Source: Bosea sp. 124
GTDB taxonomy: Bacteria; Pseudomonadota; Alphaproteobacteria; Rhizobiales; Beijerinckiaceae
Length of the DNA: 64,000 nt
Direction of reading: 5' to 3'
NCBI RefSeq assembly: GCF_003046175.1
Contig: NZ_PZZM01000001.1
Coordinates: 1,063,001-1,127,000 of the forward strand
A program made the position numbers and the translations under genes. The notes under the pieces are model-generated. The model was not told the origin of the DNA. It ran no database searches and saw nothing but the letters and a program-made list of their open reading frames with translations. Position 1 is the first letter of the stretch, and each line of letters begins with the position of its first letter. This document shows positions 41,726-50,099 of the stretch, one piece after another.

Positions 41726-42583
41726 TTACAAGATCGGCTTTCCGCCGGTCACGGCGATCGTGGCCCCCGAGACATAGCTCGACATGGGGTCCGCCAGCAT
41801 GACGTAGGCCGTGGCAAGTTCCGCGGGCTGCCCGGGTCGTTTCATCGGCACCTGCTTTCCGAAGTTCGCGACGGTGTCAGCCGGCATCGTTGAGGGGATC
41901 AGCGGCGTCCAGATCGGCCCTGGTGCGACGGCATTCGCACGAATTCCTTTCTCAGCCAGCATCTGAGCCAATCCCCCGGTGAAATTCTGGATCGCGCCCT
42001 TCGTTGTGGCGTAGGCCAGGAGTGTCGGGTTGGGCATGTCCGAGTTGACCGAGGCCGTGTTGATGATGGCACTGCCTGGCGGCATGTGTGCGACCGCCGC
42101 CTTCGTCAGATAGAACATCGCGTGGACATTCACCGCGAAGGTCAGCTGCCATTCGTCGTCGCTGATATCTGCGATGTCTTCGAAAGTGGCCTGATGGGCG
42201 GCATTGTTCACGAGGATGTCGATCCCTCCCAAATCCGAAACGGTCTGCTGGACGAGCTTGCGGCAATGCTCGGCTGACTGGATGTCGCCCGGTACGAGAA
42301 CGGCCTTCCGCCCGGCCTTCTCAACCCAACCCGCCGTCTCGCGCGCATCCTCCTCTTCGTCGAGATAGGAGATCAGGACGTCGGCCCCCTCGCGGGCGAA
42401 AGCGATCGCCACCGCGCGCCCGATCCCGCTGTCGCCTCCGGTGATCAGAGCACGTTTGCCCTGGAGGCGACCGGATCCTCGATAGCTCTCTTCACCGTGA
42501 TCAGGCCGAGGATCCATAGCAGCGGTTTGGCCCGGCATGGATTGCTGTTGTTCCGGAAAGGGAGGCTTCGCATAATCGGTCAT
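41726..42583 (-). CDS. Short-chain dehydrogenase/reductase (YghA-like)
   Basis: 285 residues. The NAD(P) site is ALITGGDSGIGRAVAIAFAR. Catalytic residues follow in NTASVNSDMP (Ser) and LLAYATTKGAIQNF (Tyr and Lys), with VNNAAHQATFEDIADIS between. A 45-residue N-terminal extension rich in Pro/Gln (PPFPEQQQSMPGQ) before the fold is typical of the YghA/GsiB-like stress branch of SDRs. The ATG ending at 42583 is preceded by AAAGGAGATCCCGCG. Substrate unknown. Confidence 0.92.
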   Translation of the reverse strand: MTDYAKPPFPEQQQSMPGQTAAMDPRPDHGEESYRGSGRLQGKRALITGGDSGIGRAVAIAFAREGADVLISYLDEEEDARETAGWVEKAGRKAVLVPGDIQSAEHCRKLVQQTVSDLGGIDILVNNAAHQATFEDIADISDDEWQLTFAVNVHAMFYLTKAAVAHMPPGSAIINTASVNSDMPNPTLLAYATTKGAIQNFTGGLAQMLAEKGIRANAVAPGPIWTPLIPSTMPADTVANFGKQVPMKRPGQPAELATAYVMLADPMSSYVSGATIAVTGGKPIL

Positions 42584-42732
42584 CGCGGGATCTCCTTTTC
42601 GATATCTGTCGCTATCGAAACGCGGTTTCCTTCGGGTTTGATCCGAGAAATCAGCGGAAGCGATGGGAGAGATGGATTGAACGGCCGCCAACCAGGCCTA
42701 TCTCATTGCTAGCCGGAAATCTGAGGTGAACC

Positions 42733-42996
42733 ATGGCGAGCGGTTGGGCTCCGGATGGAGCCGTTCAGGACCAGATCGACGACAGCATCACTGATGCCGT
42801 GCGTTTGGCGAGGGCGCGCCTGCCGAACGGACCGGGCGAAATCCATTGTCAGGATTGCGGCAACGAAATCCCTGAGGCTCGACGCAGGGCGATGCCGGGC
42901 GCGCGTACCTGCGTTGCCTGCCAGTCTGGCTACGATACAAAGCCCGTCATGAGCGGGTACAATCGTCGTGGCAGCAAGGACAGCCAGCTCAAGTGA
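42733..42996 (+). CDS. DksA/TraR-type C4 zinc finger protein
   Basis: 87 residues. A helical N-terminal half is followed by a zinc finger with Cys39-x2-Cys42 and Cys60-x2-Cys63 around EIPEARRRAMPGA, the signature of short TraR/YbiI-like proteins. Such proteins can bind in the secondary channel of RNA polymerase, but this one lacks the long coiled coil of DksA, so its effect is uncertain. Its gene stands alone. Confidence 0.85.
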   Translation: MASGWAPDGAVQDQIDDSITDAVRLARARLPNGPGEIHCQDCGNEIPEARRRAMPGARTCVACQSGYDTKPVMSGYNRRGSKDSQLK

Positions 42997-43179
42997 TCAA
43001 TGTCAGTCGATGCGTGCCACGCGCGGTTGGGAGTTAGGCTGAGACCATCAGCCCCCTGCGACACGCTGCATCGCGATATCCTGGGCCTTCGATCTTAAGC
43101 CTCGGAACTCATCCCCACGCTTTCATTGCCGAGATGTCGGCAGCCGTCGTGGTCACGAGCGATGAGGAAGTGTTTCGAT

Positions 43180-43395
43180 ATGGCTGAATATGATGCGGCG
43201 GCCATACGCGCCAATGTGATCAGCGATGCACCGGATGGGACACCCGAGGCGCGCGATGTCGCCAGCCTGGTTGCTTCGCGCGTGGGACGAAGCTCACAGG
43301 GGTGAGCAATGTTACGGTCCCGAGCTAGTGTCGGGACTGATCCGTCCCGATGACCTGACGGTGTCGGGACTGCCGGGCAGTCTCGGCATCTCCCT
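43180..43395 (+). pseudogene. Frameshifted copy of the 81-residue protein gene at 31895
   Basis: The first 32 codons (AEYDAAAIRANVISDAPDG and on) match the gene at 31895. The frame then breaks near 43274 and continues in another frame as AWDEAHRGEQCYGPELVSGL then RPDDLTVSGLPGSLG. Compared with the intact copy, 5 nt are missing at the break. A GGAAC lies at 43104, the same distance upstream (76 versus 74 nt) as in the intact copy, but the -10 element has become CATT with 15-nt spacing. Both the gene and its promoter are decaying. Confidence 0.75.
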
Positions 43396-43625
43396 TAGCC
43401 GTGCGTTTGCCTTGTCACTTGCCGCGCGGAATCGACGGATCAAGGCCGTGGTCGGCGATCGACGGAGGTCGCCTCCAAGCACCGACGCTGATCCTGCATG
43501 GTGATTTTGATCGTGTCGTCCCCGTTAGGAACGCGGATCAGATCGAGGCGACGGTCAGCGTGCGGGGCGTTGCCGCCGAGAAGCAGATCTACGCGGGCGG
43601 AGGGCACGGGTTCACCCTATCGCCG
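43385..43625 (+). pseudogene. Fragments of an alpha/beta hydrolase (dienelactone hydrolase-like)
   Basis: GISLSRAFALSLAARNRRIK resembles the nucleophile elbow region (normally G-x-S-x-G-G-A-F-A-L). After a frame change, PTLILHGDFDRVVPVRNADQ carries the acid strand and IYAGGGHGFTL the His loop of such hydrolases. The spacing between the parts is too short and the frames differ, so the gene is deleted and broken. It is fused head-on to the end of the broken 81-residue copy. Confidence 0.6.
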
Positions 43626-43666
43626 AGTTCGACGCGGCAACACGAAGCGCCGACTTCAGCGCGAGC

Positions 43667-44210
43667 TCAAGCCTTCGGCGCCAAAGGTCTTTCCGTGAAA
43701 GGGGTTGCCCAATGCTGCGAGACAGGGCCACCCTCGCCATGGACCGGATCAAGGCGCGGAAAAGCCAGTTTGGCCATTGCGGCGCGTAAGGCCGCCGAGG
43801 GCGCATCGCGCATGATATCGCCGCTCTGGCCGGGAGGATATGCGCCCACGACCAAGAGGTCGCGCCTTGCGCTGGATCGACAATGTCCAGTGCCGACGGG
43901 CAGGAGCAGGACATCGCCGGCCGCCGCGCTGATCTCCTCGCCGCCTTCTCCTCCGATGACGAGTTCCACGCTGCCGGCGGCGATCCCGAGAACCTCATGC
44001 CCCGTCGCGTGATAGTGGTGGAAGTCGTAAATGCCATTGCGCCATTGCGATGGCCAGCCATTGGCATCGAACCGCTCTTCCATCGCCGCAGCCAGTTTGG
44101 GGGCGCTGGCCGAAAGCGCCTCGGTAGATCATGACGGGCAAGGCGGGGTTGTTGGGCACGAAGCCGCGGGCTTCCGGTCGAAGCAAAATCAACTCTGTCA
44201 TTTGCATCAT
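43667..44210 (-). pseudogene. Cupin-domain protein, frameshifted
   Basis: The first part (MMQMTELILLRPEARGFVPN then PALPVMIYRGA) is in one frame. From about 44115 the protein continues in another frame as SASAPKLAAAMEERFDANGW, then IYDFHHYHATGHEVLGIAAG and GDVLLLPVGTGHC. The second part has the two cupin His motifs, including HHYHATGHEVLG. A shift by one base (or loss of two) near 44111-44122 separates the parts, so the gene is either newly inactivated or holds a sequencing error. If the second part alone is used, an internal Met at 44083 could serve as a start. Confidence 0.65.
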
Positions 44211-44273
44211 CCGATCGTTCGCTCAAAGCGGGACAAGCCGAGCGAATGAAACCGGAACGGCCCAACGAGGTTC

Positions 44274-44600
44274 CTAACGGCACGAAGGCAGGGCGAGACC
44301 GACTGCCGCGACGAGCATGATCGCGACAAGAGACAGGGCATCCAGGGTCAACGCCGCTCGTGCAAGGAAACCGCTCACGCCAAGCATCCGGAGGCGCTGG
44401 AGCTGTCTCCTTCCATGGACGGCAAGCGAGGCGACTGCGAGGGCCGTTACTGCGGCGATGACGACAACGTGCCAACGTCCCGCGCCCGCCCGGCACAGCA
44501 GCGACTCCAGACTGTAGACGATGAGGAAATGTGCGGCCCAGATCACAGGACCCAGCAGCATGCCTGCGACATGCGTGAATGGGACAGTTGGGCTGGTCAT
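44274..44600 (-). CDS. Small membrane protein at the end of the oxidase operon
   Basis: 108 residues with three hydrophobic segments (about 9-32, 42-58 and 78-104), starting with ATG whose ATGA overlaps the ctaD stop. Such coupling suggests a role linked to the oxidase, for example as a small accessory subunit. The first helix contains HVAGMLLGPVIWAAHFLIVY, similar in style to oxidase-associated small proteins, but I know no named family. Confidence 0.65.
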   Translation of the reverse strand: MTSPTVPFTHVAGMLLGPVIWAAHFLIVYSLESLLCRAGAGRWHVVVIAAVTALAVASLAVHGRRQLQRLRMLGVSGFLARAALTLDALSLVAIMLVAAVGLALPSCR

Positions 44601-47146
44601 GATGCGACCATGCGCGGGAACCCATGCGTCAGCAGCAAGCCGAAAAGGCTTTGCCCGATCGCATAGGCCCAGAAGAGCGACAGGTTGTCGAACACGACGC
44701 GCCGACGCGTCGTCAACCGGCCGGCGAGGATGCGAGCGATCGCGAAACCGGCCATGACGAGGACGGCCGCCGCGATCTGCAACTGCAACGCCAGATTGGC
44801 ATAGACCATCGCCGCGTAGCCGCTGGCCTGAGGTCTCAGGCCAGCGCGCCAGTGAGACAGGCCATCGAGCGCCAGCCCCGACAGCAGCGCAAGGACGCCG
44901 AACCCGATCAGAATTGAGAGCCCCACCTTGGCCCCGCCCACTCTGCCCAAGAGCCAATGAGCGCCTGAAAGCAGCATGCCGCTGGTGCCGAGCAAAGCCA
45001 CTGAGCCAAGCGCCGAAGAGGGTAATGGCAGCTCAGCGGTTCTCGGCCAGGTCGCCGGCGAGACGGTCCAGAGATAGAGGTAGCCGAAGAGGTAGGAGAG
45101 ATAGAGCGCAGCGGCGACCAGCATCAGGATCACCATCGCCCACCAGCTGTGCGAGAGCGTCCCGGACGCATAGGTCGGCAGCATGATGCCCCCGCCGATA
45201 TCGACGGGCTCGGTCGGCGCGGGATCGCTGTCCCACATCCAGACGATGATCGAGACGATGGCGAGCGCGCCGCAGGTCGCCGCCAGCATGACAGCCTTGA
45301 CCGTCAGCAAAAGGAAGAAGGCTGCGGTGAAGACCGCTGCCGCCAGATGCGCCCAGCCGGGACCGCTCAGCCGCATCAGATATTGCGGCTCCGCCTCGAC
45401 GGGTGAGGTTACGATCGTTTCTCTGGCACCCGTCGCGGTTCGGGGCAGGTACCAGCGTCCGCCCTCGACCTCCTGGGCGAGGCCCGGCTGTTTCCAGAGC
45501 GGCTCGCGGGAGGTGACGCGCGGCGAGCTGCGAATACCGAAGCTATGATTGGGCAACCATTCGAGCGTTCCGGCTCCCCAGACATCGCCGGCGCGATTGC
45601 TCTCGGTGAGCCGAAGGTTGCGGGCAACATCGACCAGAAAGACCAGAATGCCGGCCGCCAGGATGAAGGCCCCTGCGGTCGAGGCCAGGTTGAGCACGCC
45701 CCAACCCATGCCCGCCGGGTAGGTGTAGACCCGGCGCGGCATTCCGATCAGCCCGGTGATGTGCATCGGCAGGAAGGCAATGTTGAAACCGGCGAAAATC
45801 AGGCCGAAGGCCCATTTGCCGAGCCGCTCCGACAGCGGCCGCGTGCTGAAGGCCGGCGTCCAGTAGTAGACCGCCGCAAACAGCGGGAAGACCATCCCGC
45901 CGAACAGCACATAGTGAAGGTGCGCCACGACGAAGTAGCTGTCATGCGCCTGCCGATCGAACGGCACCATCGCGACCATCACGCCGGTCAGTCCTCCCAG
46001 CGTGAAGATCAGCAGGAAGCCGATGACGAAGAGCGCCGCGACGGTGATCTTGAGCCGACCGGCCGCGATCGTCGCGATCCAGGCGAAGATCTGGATGCCG
46101 CTGGGGATCGCCACGGCCATGCTCGCGGCGGAGAAGAAGCCGAGCGAACGGGCCGGGATGCCGGTGGTGAACATGTGGTGGACCCACAGCCCGAACGAGA
46201 AGAAGCCGACCGCGATCAGCGCCACCACGATTAACCGGTACCCGACGAGCGGTGTTCCCGCCATGGTGGGTACGATCATCGAGACCATGCCGGCCGCCGG
46301 CAGGAAGATGATGTAGACCTCCGGATGGCCGAAGAACCAGAACAGGTGCTGCCAGAGCAGCGGGTCGCCGCCGCGCTCGGCGATGAAGAATGGCCAGTCG
46401 AAGGCGCGCTCGAGCTCGAGCAGGATCGTCGCCAGGATCACGGCCGGAAAGGCGAAGACGATCATTCCGGCAAAGATCAGCATGGTCCAGGCGAAGATGG
46501 GCATCTGCGCCAAAGTCATGCCGGGCGCACGGGTGCGCAGCACGCCGACGATGATCTCGATCGCGCCGGCGATCGCCGAGATCTCGATGAAGCCGATGCC
46601 GAGCAGCCACCAGTCGGCGCCGATACCGGGCGAGAAGCGCGCGCCGGTCAGGGGCGGGTACATGAACCAGCCCCCAGACGGCGCGACGCCGAAGAACAGC
46701 GTGCAGAAAAACACGATGCCCCCGACGAAATAGGCCCAGAACGCGAAGGCGCCGAGTCGCGGGAACGGCATGTCACGCGCGCCCAGCATCGCCGGGAGCA
46801 ACAGCACGCCGACCGCCTCAACGGCCGGCACCGCGAAGAGGAACATCATCACCGTGCCGTGCATGGTGAAGATCTGATTGTAGGTCTCCTGCGAAAGGAA
46901 GTCGTTGCCCGGAGACGCCAGCTGCAGCCTGATCAGCAGCCCGAGGATGCCGGCCGCCAGGAAGAACAGGAAGGCCGTGGCGATGTAGAAATAGCCGATG
47001 ACGGTGTTGTTGACGTCGCTGACGATGCGCCAGCTCTTCGGCCCCGCCCAGACCCGTTGGAGTTCTGCGAGCTCGCCCGCCGGACGTGCCTCCGGGTGGG
47101 GCAAGGCGCGCTTCGCGCCTTCTGGATCCATGCGCTCGGCCGTCAT
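44597..47146 (-). CDS. ctaD: Cytochrome c oxidase subunit I with fused subunit III-like C-terminus
   Basis: 849 residues. Subunit I core (about 30-560): low-spin heme ligand in IFTMHGTVMMF, CuB site and cross-linked Tyr in FGHPEVYIIFLPAAGM, CuB His pair in FGLWVHHMFTTG, and the heme a3/heme a ligands in VVAHLHYVLFGG. After about residue 620, a block of five or more helices (for example AHLAAAVFTAAFFLLLTVKA and SHSWWAMVILMLVAAALYLS) occupies the place of a subunit III domain. No separate ctaE is present. ATG at 47146 overlaps the ctaC stop. The enzyme reduces oxygen and pumps protons. Confidence 0.93.
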   Translation of the reverse strand: MTAERMDPEGAKRALPHPEARPAGELAELQRVWAGPKSWRIVSDVNNTVIGYFYIATAFLFFLAAGILGLLIRLQLASPGNDFLSQETYNQIFTMHGTVMMFLFAVPAVEAVGVLLLPAMLGARDMPFPRLGAFAFWAYFVGGIVFFCTLFFGVAPSGGWFMYPPLTGARFSPGIGADWWLLGIGFIEISAIAGAIEIIVGVLRTRAPGMTLAQMPIFAWTMLIFAGMIVFAFPAVILATILLELERAFDWPFFIAERGGDPLLWQHLFWFFGHPEVYIIFLPAAGMVSMIVPTMAGTPLVGYRLIVVALIAVGFFSFGLWVHHMFTTGIPARSLGFFSAASMAVAIPSGIQIFAWIATIAAGRLKITVAALFVIGFLLIFTLGGLTGVMVAMVPFDRQAHDSYFVVAHLHYVLFGGMVFPLFAAVYYWTPAFSTRPLSERLGKWAFGLIFAGFNIAFLPMHITGLIGMPRRVYTYPAGMGWGVLNLASTAGAFILAAGILVFLVDVARNLRLTESNRAGDVWGAGTLEWLPNHSFGIRSSPRVTSREPLWKQPGLAQEVEGGRWYLPRTATGARETIVTSPVEAEPQYLMRLSGPGWAHLAAAVFTAAFFLLLTVKAVMLAATCGALAIVSIIVWMWDSDPAPTEPVDIGGGIMLPTYASGTLSHSWWAMVILMLVAAALYLSYLFGYLYLWTVSPATWPRTAELPLPSSALGSVALLGTSGMLLSGAHWLLGRVGGAKVGLSILIGFGVLALLSGLALDGLSHWRAGLRPQASGYAAMVYANLALQLQIAAAVLVMAGFAIARILAGRLTTRRRVVFDNLSLFWAYAIGQSLFGLLLTHGFPRMVAS

Positions 47147-48123
47147 TTGAGGCTCGTCAGATAAGTGGCCAGCGATCGCAGTTCCTGTTCGCTGAAGATG
47201 CGGAACTCGGGCATAGCATTGCCGGGTTTGACCGTCTGGCCGTGCGTGATGAGCCGGGTCAGATTCTCCGGCGTATTGGGAATTGTCGCCGCTGCCAGGA
47301 AGCGGCGCGTGCCAATGCGCGACAGGTCGGGACCGATCACGCCCGCAGCTTTCGTTCCACGGATGGCATGGCACGCGCCACAGCCGCCAGAATGAAACAG
47401 CGCCGCACCGGGCCCGTCATGCGTGCCGCCTGGTGCGGGACGTTTGGCCGCCTTCAGCCAGTTTTCGAACTCCGCGTCGGACATCGCGACCAGTTCGAGC
47501 GCCATCAGCGCATGCGCGCCGCCGCAATACTCGGCGCATTGGCCGCGGTAGATTCCCGGGCGTTCCGCCTTGATCCGGAGCACATTGGTACGGCCCGGGA
47601 TCATGTCGAGTTTGCCGCCCAGGCTTGGGATCCAGAACGAGTGAATGACGTCGGAGGAGCGCAGGACGACATCGACCTCGCGCCCGACGGGAATTCTCAG
47701 TTCGTTGGCCTCCGCGATCGGTTGCCCCTGATCCCCGGCATAGGCGATGCGCCACCACCATTGTTCGCCCGTGACCTCGATGCGGAGCGCGGCGGGACGA
47801 TCCGTCGCGATCGTCTCCCGCATCAGCCAGACCCCGTAGCCGAGCAGAATGGTCAGCGTTACCACGGGAAAGGCGATGCCGCCGAGCTTGATCGCCCGAC
47901 GGGACGCCAGAAAGCGACGCGATCGCTTCGATCCCATCATCGCTAGCACCAGCGCGACGCCTACGATCAGCAGGATCACGGCCGCACCGGCAAACAGGAT
48001 CCAAGTCAGCAGCGCGACGCGGCTCGCCTCGTCGCCCGCCGGCGCGAGGGCCGACTGAACATCGCCGCAACCGCCAAGGGACGTGGCACCGACGACGATC
48101 CAGGCCGGGGCGATACGCGTCAC
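47143..48123 (-). CDS. ctaC: Cytochrome c oxidase subunit II with fused cytochrome c domain (caa3 type)
   Basis: 326 residues. The N-terminus carries a lipobox (SLGGC), so it is a lipoprotein. Two helices at about 38-62 and 80-100 follow. The CuA domain has EVTGEQWWWRIAY and the metal site GQCAEYCGGAHALM. A C-terminal cytochrome c domain (about 235-326) has CGACH and a Met ligand region (GNAMPEF), so electrons can be taken from a cytochrome c and passed straight to CuA. The start GTG overlaps the stop of the triheme gene (GTGA). Confidence 0.94.
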   Translation of the reverse strand: MTRIAPAWIVVGATSLGGCGDVQSALAPAGDEASRVALLTWILFAGAAVILLIVGVALVLAMMGSKRSRRFLASRRAIKLGGIAFPVVTLTILLGYGVWLMRETIATDRPAALRIEVTGEQWWWRIAYAGDQGQPIAEANELRIPVGREVDVVLRSSDVIHSFWIPSLGGKLDMIPGRTNVLRIKAERPGIYRGQCAEYCGGAHALMALELVAMSDAEFENWLKAAKRPAPGGTHDGPGAALFHSGGCGACHAIRGTKAAGVIGPDLSRIGTRRFLAAATIPNTPENLTRLITHGQTVKPGNAMPEFRIFSEQELRSLATYLTSLK

Positions 48124-49286
48124 GGGCTCGGCTCGCCGGACAAAGTTTGCGACGGCGATAGGCTTGCGAAGAAGGCCGCGACGTCGGTAGCCTCCTCGGG
48201 GGTCAGACGACGGGCGATCGGCGCCATGATCCTGCCGGTCTCGCTGCGATCATTCAGGGCGGCACGCCAAATGCCCAATTGGCCGGACAGATAGCGGGCA
48301 CTCTGCCCGGCCAGGCGCGGATAGATCGGCAGCGCCTGTGGTCCATGGCACCCCAGGCAGCTCGGAACGCCTCGCGAAGGTACGCCTTCGCGGGCCAGTA
48401 TCGCGCCACGCTCGATCGCGCCAGGGTCGCCTGCCGGCCGGGAAGACGCGGGTTGCGGGAGCGTAGCGTAAAAGGCGGCCAGTTGCTGGATTGCGCGCTC
48501 CGAGAGGCCGGACGCTGCCATCTGCATCACGCCGCTGGGCCGCTCACCTGCCGCATAACTCTTCAAGGCGCCGACGATCATATCCCTGGATTGGCCATGA
48601 AGCGTCGGCACCAGCCGGCTCGGCGGCGCTTCGTCGGCACCATGGCAGCGCGCGCACGCTCCGACTGCGTCGAGGGGCACCTGGCCAGTTGCGATCGCCA
48701 GTCCGTCTCGTGACTCGATCTTCACCTCGCCAAGCGCCAGCGCCCGATATTCTGTTGGATCAAGCGAGGGCAGACGCCGCAGGAAGGCAACCAGTGCCCA
48801 GATCTCGTCCTGACGCTCCAGGGCCGGCCAGCCCGGCATGCCGGCATATTTGAGGCCATGCCTGACGATCCAGAACAGCTCGCCGTCTCTCCAAAGCCCG
48901 GCTTTCTCCGCTAGATCGGGGGGCGGCGGGAGCATGCTGGCAGAGACCGGCGTGATCGGGATGCCCGGAGCGCCGTGGCAGTAGGCGCAGCCGGAATGGA
49001 AATGGCCCGCGCCAAGGCGGATCAAATCGGCATCGTCGGCAGAAGGCAGGGTCGTGTCCGGAGCGCGGGCCTTGACCGAGTTCTCCATGCCAAAGCGCAG
49101 GATAAGATCGACGATGTGGAAATGCCCCGTGCTGGCTGCAACGTTGTACACGCCGAGCCATGCGAAAAGCGCCGCTCCGGCCAAGCCCGCGCTCACGAGT
49201 CCGAGCAAGACGCCGATCACACGGCGCCAGTTGGCGAAAAGCCACAGGCTTGCCGACCTAGCGCGAGCGAGCAGCGACATCGCCAT
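48120..49286 (-). CDS. Membrane-anchored triheme c-type cytochrome
   Basis: 388 residues with one N-terminal helix (about 22-47) and three CxxCH heme sites: SGCAYCHG, GACARCHG and PSCLGCHG. Each is followed by a segment rich in Pro/Met that could provide the axial Met (for example GMPGW, IMAPIA). It lies between the CtaG-like gene and ctaC, overlapping both, so it is an integral member of the operon. It probably passes electrons from a periplasmic dehydrogenase to the oxidase. Similar triheme proteins accompany alcohol and sugar dehydrogenases. Confidence 0.9.
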   Translation of the reverse strand: MAMSLLARARSASLWLFANWRRVIGVLLGLVSAGLAGAALFAWLGVYNVAASTGHFHIVDLILRFGMENSVKARAPDTTLPSADDADLIRLGAGHFHSGCAYCHGAPGIPITPVSASMLPPPPDLAEKAGLWRDGELFWIVRHGLKYAGMPGWPALERQDEIWALVAFLRRLPSLDPTEYRALALGEVKIESRDGLAIATGQVPLDAVGACARCHGADEAPPSRLVPTLHGQSRDMIVGALKSYAAGERPSGVMQMAASGLSERAIQQLAAFYATLPQPASSRPAGDPGAIERGAILAREGVPSRGVPSCLGCHGPQALPIYPRLAGQSARYLSGQLGIWRAALNDRSETGRIMAPIARRLTPEEATDVAAFFASLSPSQTLSGEPSP

Positions 49287-49959
49287 CGGCCTGGTTCAGG
49301 GAGCGGTCATGATCGATCTCGAGGCGAATGAGCATTTGCGCCGCCAGGATCACGCTGGCGATCAGATAGCTCAATGGACAGGCTGTGATCATCAGCAACC
49401 CGGCGAGTTGCTGGTCGGCCAGCGTAGAGGGACCCGTCGTGCATAGCGCCAGCGCAAGCCCGGGAAGGCCATATAGGTCGCGCTGGGCGAAGATGAGCAG
49501 AGCCCCAAGCAGACAGGCGAGCTTGCCGGTCAGCATCAGGGCAGGCAGTGCGCGCCATCCCGAAGATGAGGCGGCGATCACGGCGCTCCAGAAGGTGACA
49601 GCCGACACCGCCAGCAGGACGAACAAGGCGAGCTGCCATCTGGCTGAACTTGCGGTCCCCTGCTGTAGGGCCGGAGCGTGCCAGGCCCAGAGCAACAGTA
49701 TTTGGAGGAGGCCGGCGATCCAGATCCCATTCGGTCCTGCCGGTGCCAGCCGTCCGGCCAGTACCAGCGCGACCAGTGGAGCCAGCACGTTCATCACCGC
49801 GATATGCAGGAGCATCTGAAATGACAGCGGGCCGATCTCGACCAGAGAGATCGTGACGATGCCGGCTCCCGCGACCAAGGCGGAGCTTACCAGGATCGCG
49901 GTTGCACCAGGGCTGTCGCTTCGTCCGGCGTTCTGTCTGACGATGTGCTGCAACCTCAT
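49258..49959 (-). CDS. ctaG: CtaG-like cytochrome c oxidase assembly membrane protein
   Basis: 233 residues with about six helices. The ATG ending at 49959 lies behind AAGGGGGGC; the longer frame is not membrane-like. The pattern MLLHIAVMNVLAPLVALVLA, IWIAGLLQILLLWAWHAPAL and DQQLAGLLMITACPLSYLIA matches the CtaG family of caa3 oxidase assembly factors from Bacillus type organisms, which help load the copper centre. First gene of the oxidase operon; it overlaps the triheme gene by 29 nt. A perfect EcfG-type promoter lies directly upstream. Confidence 0.85.
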   Translation of the reverse strand: MRLQHIVRQNAGRSDSPGATAILVSSALVAGAGIVTISLVEIGPLSFQMLLHIAVMNVLAPLVALVLAGRLAPAGPNGIWIAGLLQILLLWAWHAPALQQGTASSARWQLALFVLLAVSAVTFWSAVIAASSSGWRALPALMLTGKLACLLGALLIFAQRDLYGLPGLALALCTTGPSTLADQQLAGLLMITACPLSYLIASVILAAQMLIRLEIDHDRSLNQADGDVAARSR

Positions 49960-49974
49960 GCCCCCCTTTTCGCC

Positions 49975-49999
49975 AACGAGCAGTCGGCTCTGAGGTTCC
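49975..49999 (-). promoter_or_regulatory. EcfG-type promoter of the oxidase operon
   Basis: Minus strand: GGAAC (49999-49995), 16 nt, CGTT (49978-49975). Perfect match. It is only 15 nt from the proposed start, which leaves a very short leader; the true start may be slightly downstream. Confidence 0.55.
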
Positions 50000-50099
50000 G
50001 CCGGAACCTGCCGCCCGAGCCCTGAGAACAAAAGGTCGCCGCTGACGTTGAGATTCCATGATCCGTGGGCAGTCAGCCCGGCAACAGGAGTAGCCCCAG

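Noticed and set aside
46325..47164. 279-codon plus-strand frame opposite ctaD, rich in Glu/Arg/Asp
   Set aside because: Antisense of a membrane-protein gene, which gives charged translations; not a real gene.
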